A stretch of 22,493 nt of DNA, taken from the NCBI GenBank assembly GCA_965363355.1, contig CBDTTM010000021.1, forward strand, positions 1 through 22,493, written 5' to 3'. Below, one piece after another: positions 1-6,029 of the stretch (position 1 is its first letter; each line of letters starts with the position of its first letter). A program made the position numbers and the translations under genes. The DNA is from CBDTTM01 sp965363355. Lineage in GTDB: Bacteria; Bacillota; Negativicutes; Selenomonadales; Selenomonadaceae. Under the pieces are notes generated by a model. It was not told the origin of the DNA, made no database searches, and saw only the letters and a list, made by a program, of their open reading frames with translations.

Positions 1-888
1 GTCGCTGAGGACGCCGCTTCTCGTCAAGTAGGTTCCGTATAATACGAGGATAAACGTGTAGATCGCGGTGATGTAGGCAAACCGCTGTGCGCCGGCTTTC
101 TTGCGGGCAAGCAGCAGGACGTGGACGAGTGCGCCGCCAGTGAGCCAGGGAATCAAGGAAGCATTTTCTACCGGGTCCCAGCCCCAATAGCCGCCCCAGC
201 CAAGGGTTTTATAAGCCCAAAAGCCGCCAAGGAAGATGCCGGCGCCGAGAAAACCCCAGGCCGCTAAAGCCCAAGGCAGGGATTTTTCAAGCCAATCGGT
301 ATGCTTTTCCTCTAAAAGAGCACCGATGGCATAAGCAAATGGTACGGCAAAGAGCGCATAGCCAATGAAAACAATCGGCGGGTGGATGACCATCCAAAAA
401 TCCTGTAAAAGTGGATTGAGTCCCATGCCTTGCGCAGTCGCGCCTAACTGAAGGACAAATGGATTTTTCAGCAAGAGCAAAAGCTGTAAAAAAACCTGCA
501 CGCTAAGGTAGGCGATAAAAGCTGGCACGGGCATGCATTTTCTTTTGAGCAAAATATAGCCAATGAGGCTGTGCAGCAAGAGCCAAAGCAGGAAAGAACC
601 TTCTTGTCCGGCCCAAAATACGGCGACTTTATAAAAAAACGGCAGGCTGCTCGAGGAATAGCTCCAAATGTATTTGTATTGGAACTGGTCGCTTAAAATC
701 ACATAAAGGAAAAAAGCTCCGGCGATGACGGCGAATATAACGGTCAATTGATAGCAAAAAGCGCCGAGATGAAAGGTTGGGTCGCTGCCTTTTTGCCGCT
801 TATCCTTGCGGCCTGTGTGGTTCAAATAAGAAAATAGAGAAATGAAGCTGCAGATGCAGCCGAGAAATAAACTGATGACACCAATCAT
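1..888 (-). CDS. ccmF: CcmF, haem lyase of cytochrome c maturation (N-terminal 296 residues, cut by window edge)
   Basis: This is the N-terminal part of the integral-membrane haem lyase that receives haem from CcmE and attaches it to apocytochrome CxxCH motifs on the outer face of the cytoplasmic membrane. The frame is open from an ATG at 886-888 to the window edge. Visible features are several hydrophobic helices, an HPPIVFIGY stretch with His169, the tryptophan-rich WWD haem-handling motif (WGGYWGWDPVENASLIPW, about 231-248) and a following His256. These match the external haem-ligand histidines known in E. coli CcmF. The start overlaps the ccmE stop as ATGA, so translation is probably coupled. 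It is the last gene of ccmA-B-C-E-F seen here. Whether ccmG or ccmH follow cannot be seen. The ccmF assignment is firm; CcsA and CcmC are related but shorter and differ around the WWD motif. Confidence 0.95.
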   Translation of the reverse strand, partial: MIGVISLFLGCICSFISLFSYLNHTGRKDKRQKGSDPTFHLGAFCYQLTVIFAVIAGAFFLYVILSDQFQYKYIWSYSSSSLPFFYKVAVFWAGQEGSFLLWLLLHSLIGYILLKRKCMPVPAFIAYLSVQVFLQLLLLLKNPFVLQLGATAQGMGLNPLLQDFWMVIHPPIVFIGYALFAVPFAYAIGALLEEKHTDWLEKSLPWALAAWGFLGAGIFLGGFWAYKTLGWGGYWGWDPVENASLIPWLTGGALVHVLLLARKKAGAQRFAYITAIYTFILVLYGTYLTRSGVLSD

Positions 889-1259
889 GAAGAAGCTCCT
901 TTGCGTTCATATTTCGAGGGACATTTTACTAAAAGCTTTTCGGCAGAGAATTCGCTGCCTTTGTATTTGCCGATGGCAACGACGCTGTCGGCGTGTTCAA
1001 AGTTATCCGGTTTTGGTCCGCGATAAGACACTTGGACCTGTTCACCTTTTTCATCACGCAGCAAAAAGCGGAGTTCTTGGTTTTCGTACGTAATGCTGGT
1101 CGGGTCTTTTAGCAAGCTGCCCTTGACCTGGACAGTCGCTTTGCTTGTTTTTGCTTCGGCAAAGCTCACATAAGGATTGAGGGACTGGCTGAGTTCGCTG
1201 AAGGCATATAGCGCAAATAGAGCGACGGCTGTGAGGATGATCAAATGGCGTTGTTTCAT
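885..1259 (-). CDS. ccmE: CcmE haem chaperone, cysteine (CxxxY) variant
   Basis: A membrane-anchored periplasmic haem chaperone of 124 residues. It has one N-terminal hydrophobic helix (about 5-20) and then an OB-fold beta domain. The C-terminal motif is KCPSKYE, so Cys113 and Tyr117 form CxxxY. Classical CcmE has HxxxY, whose histidine binds haem covalently. The cysteine form is known from Desulfovibrio and archaea, in Ccm systems that lack CcmH and CcmG ('system I*'). The ATG at 1259 is chosen because it overlaps the ccmC stop as ATGA and has GGAGGT seven bases upstream. A GTG nine bases earlier overlaps that ribosome-binding site. The end overlaps ccmF by four bases. Confidence 0.93.
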   Translation of the reverse strand: MKQRHLIILTAVALFALYAFSELSQSLNPYVSFAEAKTSKATVQVKGSLLKDPTSITYENQELRFLLRDEKGEQVQVSYRGPKPDNFEHADSVVAIGKYKGSEFSAEKLLVKCPSKYERKGASS

Positions 1260-1876
1260 GCTGAACACCTCCGTCGAAATAAGATACGCAGGTAAATCAA
1301 GGTCATAACAGCTAAAGCTGCGAGCAAAACGGAGAGCATGACCGGGTCCATCTCAATATGTCCGCTGGCATTGATGACGGGTTCAGGGTGCAAAGATGAG
1401 TAATAACGGGGAATGACAAAGACGAGAAACGGCATAGCAGCTCCGGCAAACAACGCATAGACAGCTGAGAGCCTGGCGCGTACTTGAGCATCAGGGATTG
1501 CTGAGCGCAGGGCAAAATAAGCTCCGTAGACCAAAAGCAAAATGAAAATCGTGATTTGCCTTGGGTCCCAGTTCCAATAGGCGCCCCAGGTGAGCTTGGC
1601 AAAAACAGCGCCGCTGATCGTAGCCAACAGACAAAAGATCAAGCCGATGGCAGCGGAGCGACAGCTCAATGCATCGGTCTCTATTTTGCGCGTTTTGAGG
1701 TAGCAGATGCTCCACCAGGCAGACAGTACAAAGGCCAATACGGACACCCACGCCGTCGGAATGTGGAAAAAGGCGATGCGGACCAGATCGCCAAGTCCTT
1801 GTGCCGGGGGGACGAGATAGAAAACAGCCCAAATGACGGCAAGTGTCAAGGCAGTTAAAGCTGTGTCAAAAAACAT
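1256..1876 (-). CDS. ccmC: CcmC, haem-handling membrane protein of cytochrome c maturation
   Basis: A six-helix membrane protein (206 residues) that, in the characterised Ccm pathway, presents haem to CcmE. The WWD motif WGAYWNWDPR is at 97-106. It is flanked by the two expected haem-ligand histidines, His38 in FFHIPTAWVS and His163 in SSLHPEP. Length matches the family. The ATG at 1876 follows AGGAGGT at a spacing of six to seven bases. An upstream in-frame TTG at 1909 would run into ccmB and has no ribosome-binding site. It lies between ccmB (10-base gap) and ccmE (4-base overlap). No small ccmD-like frame was noticed between ccmC and ccmE; the overlap leaves no room for one. CcsA/ResC relatives share the WWD motif, but the context fixes this as CcmC. 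Confidence 0.95.
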   Translation of the reverse strand: MFFDTALTALTLAVIWAVFYLVPPAQGLGDLVRIAFFHIPTAWVSVLAFVLSAWWSICYLKTRKIETDALSCRSAAIGLIFCLLATISGAVFAKLTWGAYWNWDPRQITIFILLLVYGAYFALRSAIPDAQVRARLSAVYALFAGAAMPFLVFVIPRYYSSLHPEPVINASGHIEMDPVMLSVLLAALAVMTLIYLRILFRRRCSA

Positions 1877-1886
1877 GGTAAACCTC

Positions 1887-2564
1887 CTAATCGTACCAGA
1901 TATAATCAAATAAAACAGATGCCAGGCCGAGAATCACGACATCGTAGCCTGCTAGAAAAAGCAGGCGATTGTCTATGGTGAAGCCTTCGTTAGAAAAAGC
2001 CGCAGCGGTCAGCTGGATGCAAAAAAGCAGCAGCGGTAAAATGATCGGAAAGCTTAGGATGGTGAACAGTGAACTTTGCCCTTGGACCTGTGTCAACAAG
2101 GAAGCAATGAGTGTTGCAGCACCAGAAAGACCGATGTTTCCGAGCAAAAGAACGAGGCAAAGCTCACCTAAATGCGGGACAGATGCATTTAAAAACACGA
2201 TGAACAGTGGCAGCAAAAACAGCGTCAAGGCAAAGAGCAGCAATACGTTATAGATGAATTTGCCGAAAAAAACCGGCTGGCTGCTCGCATAAATACGCAG
2301 GGTTTGCAAGGTCCCCTGATCACTTTCTTGTAAAAATACGCGGGAAAGCCCTGCCATAGCTGAAAAAAATAAAATGATCCAAAAGAGAACTGCTAGAAAA
2401 TCAGGCGATAGGGACTGCGCCCCGATGCTCATGCTGACGGCAGATAGTGTTGTCAGCGAAAACATCAGCAGGGCAGAGCTGCCATAACGCGTGCGAAATT
2501 CAGTGGTGAGCTCCTTGCAGAGGATCTCTTTTGTTTTATGAAAGGCGGAAAATCGTGTCGGCAT
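1887..2564 (-). CDS. ccmB: CcmB, membrane subunit of the Ccm ABC complex
   Basis: A hydrophobic protein of 225 residues with about six transmembrane helices. It is the permease-like partner of CcmA in the CcmABC complex, which uses ATP to release holo-CcmE from CcmC. A cytosolic N-terminal stretch (residues 1-30) precedes the first helix, and the loop FLQESDQGTLQTLRIYASS (about 78-96) matches the conserved cytoplasmic segment of the family. The ATG at 2562-2564 has GGAGGT six bases upstream. The gene begins 29 bases inside ccmA, so the two are tightly coupled. Its length fits the usual CcmB of about 220 residues. Confidence 0.93.
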   Translation of the reverse strand: MPTRFSAFHKTKEILCKELTTEFRTRYGSSALLMFSLTTLSAVSMSIGAQSLSPDFLAVLFWIILFFSAMAGLSRVFLQESDQGTLQTLRIYASSQPVFFGKFIYNVLLLFALTLFLLPLFIVFLNASVPHLGELCLVLLLGNIGLSGAATLIASLLTQVQGQSSLFTILSFPIILPLLLFCIQLTAAAFSNEGFTIDNRLLFLAGYDVVILGLASVLFDYIWYD

Positions 2565-3162
2565 AGGCCACCTCCGAGGGATCGTTCGTCGCCAGCAGCA
2601 AAGTATACTGCTTCTTTTGGGCTTGTTCGATGAGGTTTTCTACGATGTTTCGCCCCACGGCATCAAGGTTTGAGGCAGGCTCATCGAGCAGCCAAAGGCT
2701 TCGGTTCGAGGCCGGCAGCAATGCCAGCTTCAAGCGCTGCTTCATGCCGGTTGAGAAGGTCGCGACCTTTTTGTCAGCGGCTGTGGATAGGCCAACCATT
2801 TGCAAGGCTTTTGGCACAAGTGCCTTAGCCAAAGCCGAATTTGCTGCCATTGAAGCGAAGAAAAGAAGATTTTCTGTTGCGGTCAACGCATCGTAGAGCT
2901 GCATTTCGGGAGAAACAAAGGCGATTTGTTCGCGGACCTTTGCCGGAGGGCAGGGACTTCCTTCTTTGTAATATAGAATGGACCCGCTTGTCGGACGGGC
3001 GAGCCCCGCGATGATTTTCAAAAAAGTGGATTTACCGGAGCCGTTATTGCCGGTTATGCAGGTGCAATGACCAGCTTTGGCTTTGCCGCTGAGGTTTTGG
3101 TAAAGGGATTTTTCTTCATATATTTTTATCAGGTTACTGAATTCAATTTCAATAGGCATCAT
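2536..3162 (-). CDS. ccmA: CcmA, ATPase subunit of the Ccm ABC complex
   Basis: A cytoplasmic ABC ATPase of 208 residues that drives CcmABC-dependent release of haem-loaded CcmE. Visible motifs are Walker A GNNGSGKST (38-46), the signature FSTGMKQR (136-143), Walker B LWLLDEP (156-162) and D-loop NLD (165-167). The H-loop reads ATND, so the usual switch histidine appears to be Asn193, which is unusual. Two ATG codons are adjacent (3162 and 3159). AGGAGG lies too close to the first and about six bases from the second, so the true start may be 3159. It is the first ccm gene and lies 69 bases after the cytochrome stop, with a strong hairpin between them. No separate promoter was recognised, so it is probably transcribed with the cytochrome. 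Confidence 0.93.
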   Translation of the reverse strand: MMPIEIEFSNLIKIYEEKSLYQNLSGKAKAGHCTCITGNNGSGKSTFLKIIAGLARPTSGSILYYKEGSPCPPAKVREQIAFVSPEMQLYDALTATENLLFFASMAANSALAKALVPKALQMVGLSTAADKKVATFSTGMKQRLKLALLPASNRSLWLLDEPASNLDAVGRNIVENLIEQAQKKQYTLLLATNDPSEVAYADTIFRLS

Positions 3163-3183
3163 AAACCTCCTGGAAAATAAGGA

Positions 3184-3213
3184 GCCGGCTCAATAAAAAA
3201 TCCTTGAGCCGGC
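3184..3213 (-). terminator. Intercistronic hairpin between the cytochrome gene and ccmA
   Basis: A perfect 10-bp stem (GCCGGCTCAA at 3184-3193 with TTGAGCCGGC at 3204-3213) encloses a 10-base AT-rich loop. Read on the minus strand it is followed by TCCTTATTTTCC, which is only moderately T-rich. It may be a leaky terminator or an RNA-processing hairpin that sets the cytochrome:ccm transcript ratio. Confidence 0.65.
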
Positions 3214-3231
3214 CAGTTTGCTAGCAGAAAA

Positions 3232-3747
3232 TCATTTTTCCCATTCCGCTGGCAGTTTTTGCATGAACTCGAAGTTGTGACATTCCGAGCAGGCAGTTTT
3301 GGATTTGGTGTGCATTTTATGACAGTCAGAACATACCAGATCGCCCAGATGGGAATCATGCGGATTTACCTGACCATAGCTTGTCTTGCCTTTGATGTCA
3401 TCGATATTGTGACATTTCAAGCACATTTCGTTGCTGAATTTATGCTGATCGAGAGGATCATCGAAATCATCTGTCACATAAGCCCAGGTTTCATGGATTT
3501 TATCACCCATAGAATTGTCATGACAATCGATGCACTTGACGCCGGCTTGCTCATGCTTATGCGATAAAAGTTCAGCGGATTCATAACCTTCAACATAAGG
3601 TCCCATGTTGTGGCACGGTGCACAGGCTAATGCCGGATACGCCTCTGCTTGCTTCATGGCAAAAGCACCGATTCCAATCAAGACGATCAAGACAATGGCA
3701 ACCGGTAATGGCTTGCGCTTAATAAATTCTATAATAGTAGCCATCAT
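3232..3747 (-). CDS. Membrane-anchored multihaem cytochrome c (five CxxCH), NapC/NrfH-like N-terminus with FccA-like C-terminus
   Basis: A predicted quinol-linked electron carrier of 171 residues, held in the cytoplasmic membrane by one helix (about 14-31) with the haems outside. Five CxxCH motifs are visible: CAPCH (42), CIDCH (72), CLKCH (109), CSDCH (139) and CSECH (153). The first, CAPCHNM, and the spacing to the second resemble NapC/NrfH, where the following Met is the first-haem ligand. The C-terminal stretch from about 130 (HLGDLVCSDCHKMH, then CSECHNFEF) resembles the end of the tetrahaem domain of Shewanella flavocytochrome c3. NapC/NrfH proteins normally carry four haems. The start at 3747 has AAAGGA six bases upstream; a second ATG follows directly. 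Divergence from a Tat flavoprotein suggests it is the electron donor to that enzyme. The haem count is direct; the partner is inferred. Confidence 0.9.
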   Translation of the reverse strand: MMATIIEFIKRKPLPVAIVLIVLIGIGAFAMKQAEAYPALACAPCHNMGPYVEGYESAELLSHKHEQAGVKCIDCHDNSMGDKIHETWAYVTDDFDDPLDQHKFSNEMCLKCHNIDDIKGKTSYGQVNPHDSHLGDLVCSDCHKMHTKSKTACSECHNFEFMQKLPAEWEK

Positions 3748-3889
3748 GATTCATCCTTTCTATAAATATTAGCAATATGATGCTAAGTCTATTTTATAAT
3801 GGATGCAGTTTTTTTTCTTTGATGATATCTACAAGAATTCGAAACAGCTTTTTGTATAGATGAACTAGACGAAATCTTTTTATAAAACG

Positions 3890-3915
3890 AGAAAGCTTTG
3901 AAAACCAAGCTTTCT
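3890..3915. repeat. 9-bp inverted repeat in the divergent region
   Basis: AGAAAGCTT (3890-3898) and AAGCTTTCT (3907-3915) form a perfect 9-bp stem with an 8-base loop. On the minus strand it is followed by CGTTTTAT, so it could be an attenuator in the cytochrome leader, or an operator. No T-run follows on the plus strand. Confidence 0.5.
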
Positions 3916-4120
3916 TAGGGGAATAAGTCTGTAACGAGATATTTAAAAAATATAGAATAGGATGAATATATGGTTTTTCCCTTTGTTTTTTTGGAGGAAA
4001 AAACAAGAAATAAGAAAATATTGCTGATGGTACGATTAATATGGTTTATTTTATGGTGAATACCTACAAAGACGGGAGAGGAAATTCAAAGTATTCGTCG
4101 ATTACTGATTTTTCGCAAAA

Positions 4121-4129
4121 TGCTACAAT
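4121..4129 (+). promoter_or_regulatory. Possible extended -10 promoter for the flavoprotein gene
   Basis: TGCTACAAT fits an extended -10 (TGn plus TACAAT). No good -35 lies at the usual distance. It sits 45 bases before the flavoprotein start, with ATCATATGAT near the expected transcription start. Confidence 0.35.
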
Positions 4130-4173
4130 TTGATTATCATATGATGAAAGATATTTATTGGGGAGGAAATAGT

Positions 4174-5883
4174 ATGAGTGAGAAAAAACAAGCCAAAGGA
4201 ATGTCCCGTCGCGGCTTTTTGAAAAACAGTGCATTGGCTTTTGCTGGTGTAGTCGGTTCAGGCCTTTTGGTCAGTGGCTGTGGCAATGGGCGAAGCAAAG
4301 AAGACAGAGCGGCAATCGAGGCTGCCAAAAATGCAGGCAATAGCCAGGAACCAAGCTTTTTGAAAGCACCGGCAGCGATACAAGATAGCGAGATCAAGGA
4401 AACTGTAGAAGTCGATATCGCTGTGGTCGGTGGAGGGTTTTCAGGCCTATGTGCGGCTATTTCAGCCGCAGAAGAAGGCGCAAAAGTCGTTCTTTTAGAG
4501 AAGACACAAAATGTCAATTTCCGCAGCTACGATTATGGTGCCGTCAATGCCAAGGTTCAGCTTGAAGCCGGAACCCAAATGGATCCGATGCAGATAGCCC
4601 AGGAACTCATGCGCTATGGTGCGTATCGGGCCGATCAGCGAGTCGTCAATCAGTTTGCTTTTAACAGCGGTAAAGCAAATGACTGGCTCGTGGCGATGGA
4701 ACTCGAAGCTGGATGCACGATCAAACATCGCTGGACGAAAGATGAGCTCGTAGCACCATCTTCCACTTTGCCGACCTATCCTACGCTTACATTTGTCATG
4801 GATCCGCCGGAATCCGCTTTGGCTGATATGCCAAAAGGGCTCTATGGTGGTCCGGCGACGTATGCTACCATCTATACATTGCTCAAGAATGCGGAAAAGC
4901 ATAACATCAAGATTTATTATAAAACGCCAGGTGCGCAATTGATTCGCAAGGATAATACTGGCAGGGTCACTGGTGTCATCGGCAAGGCGGAAGACGGCAA
5001 ATACATCCGCTTCAACACCAAAAAGGGCGTCATCCTCTGTGCTGGCGATTATGGACACAATGAAGAAATGCTGAAATATTATATTCCAACGGCGCAATAC
5101 GTCAATAAAATATCTTATCCGGGAACTTATAATACGGGTGATGGGCAGCAGATGGGGCTTTGGATCGGTGCGGCAATCGATGAAGGTCCGCATACGGCGA
5201 TGTACTTTGACAAAGCTTTTGTCGACAACGCCAAAGAAAATCCGGACGCGCTTGTCCGTCAGCCATGGCTCAGCGTCAATATGAAAGGTGAACGTTTTGG
5301 CAATGAAGATTTAGTCTTTGGCTATTTGGTCAACTCGTCCCGCCAGCAAAAGGATCATTGCAAATGGACGATTTGGGATGACAAATGGCCAGAAGAGGCG
5401 CCGAGTTTCCACCAGACAGCTTGTAAGGAAATGAAATTCCATCATGATCCTAAAGATGTGGACCGTTATATTGAATCGGGTCTCGTAAAAAAAGCAAATT
5501 CTCTCGATGAGTTGGCAGATTTGATGAATATTCCAAAAGAGCAGTTCCTAGCGACGGTCAAACGCTATAATGAGCTGGCCGAAAAAGGCCGCGATGAAGA
5601 TTTTGGCAAACCGAGCCTCTTTATGAAACCTTTAGTCAAAGCGCCATTTTATGCGTGCAAGATGGGTTCTTCGATGCTCGTGACTTTGGGCGGATTGCAG
5701 ATCAACGATAAAATGCAGGTCCTCGATACAGAAAAAGAAGTCATTCCTGGGCTTTATGCTGCCGGCAATAACTCCGGTTGTTTCTATGGCAATGATTATC
5801 CGACGGCAATTCCGGGTAACAGCCATGGCAGAGCCTATACCTTTGGGTATTTGGCGGGCAAAAACGCAGTTAAAGAAAGCTGA
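4174..5883 (+). CDS. Tat-exported lipoprotein flavoprotein reductase (FccA/UrdA/Cgr2 superfamily), substrate unknown
   Basis: An FAD-dependent oxidoreductase of 569 residues with an N-terminal twin-arginine signal (SRRGFLK, 11-17) and a lipobox ending at Cys36, so it is probably a lipoprotein on the outer face of the cytoplasmic membrane. The FAD dinucleotide-binding motif VVGGGFSGLCAA is at 84-95. The C-terminal FAD motif reads IPGLYAAGN (about 525-532). Aligned by eye with Shewanella fumarate reductase FccA, the catalytic Arg402 falls near Phe382, His504 near Val503, and Arg544 in the YPTAIPGNS stretch (542-550), which has no arginine. It is therefore unlikely to reduce fumarate. The GN..YP..GN..GRA..FG pattern recalls ketosteroid-dehydrogenase-like and Cgr2-like reductases. 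The ATG at 4174 has GGGAGG about seven bases upstream; an earlier in-frame ATG would place the Tat motif too far in. The divergent multihaem cytochrome is the likely electron donor. Confidence 0.88.
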   Translation: MSEKKQAKGMSRRGFLKNSALAFAGVVGSGLLVSGCGNGRSKEDRAAIEAAKNAGNSQEPSFLKAPAAIQDSEIKETVEVDIAVVGGGFSGLCAAISAAEEGAKVVLLEKTQNVNFRSYDYGAVNAKVQLEAGTQMDPMQIAQELMRYGAYRADQRVVNQFAFNSGKANDWLVAMELEAGCTIKHRWTKDELVAPSSTLPTYPTLTFVMDPPESALADMPKGLYGGPATYATIYTLLKNAEKHNIKIYYKTPGAQLIRKDNTGRVTGVIGKAEDGKYIRFNTKKGVILCAGDYGHNEEMLKYYIPTAQYVNKISYPGTYNTGDGQQMGLWIGAAIDEGPHTAMYFDKAFVDNAKENPDALVRQPWLSVNMKGERFGNEDLVFGYLVNSSRQQKDHCKWTIWDDKWPEEAPSFHQTACKEMKFHHDPKDVDRYIESGLVKKANSLDELADLMNIPKEQFLATVKRYNELAEKGRDEDFGKPSLFMKPLVKAPFYACKMGSSMLVTLGGLQINDKMQVLDTEKEVIPGLYAAGNNSGCFYGNDYPTAIPGNSHGRAYTFGYLAGKNAVKES

Positions 5884-6029
5884 GAAATCAAGAAGAAGGA
5901 AGCTGGCAGGGATAGTTTCCTTCTATCTTGCGATGGACAAATTTTTTAATTTTATGAATACACAAATAAATAATGTTTTATAGGAATCATAAGAATTTAT
6001 TAAGCTGAAGAAAATGGAGTTGGTTGATT

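Larger units (their letters stand above)
3748..4173. other. AT-rich divergent regulatory region between cytochrome and flavoprotein genes
   Basis: 426 bases without a credible gene. It must hold the promoters of both divergent units. A 70-codon minus-strand frame (3794-4006) looks non-coding: low complexity, rich in Lys, Phe and Leu, and without a convincing ribosome-binding site. It contains one clear inverted repeat (3890-3915), a plausible extended -10 for the flavoprotein (4121-4129) and a short palindrome ATCATATGAT just after it. No convincing FNR or CRP box was found. Confidence 0.6.

Noticed and set aside
3794..4006. 70-codon minus-strand frame between cytochrome and flavoprotein
   Set aside because: Low-complexity Lys/Phe/Leu-rich translation of AT-rich DNA, no convincing ribosome-binding site, no recognisable family; more likely regulatory DNA.
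4128..4145. FNR-type box (TTGAT-N4-ATCAA) before the flavoprotein
   Set aside because: Only the left half fits; the right half reads ATATG.
4495..5193. 232-codon minus-strand frame
   Set aside because: Lies wholly inside the flavoprotein gene; its translation resembles no family and the plus-strand gene is certain.
4174..5883. Annotation as fumarate reductase
   Set aside because: Key catalytic arginine and histidines of FccA are not at the aligned positions, so a fumarate-reductase name would mislead.
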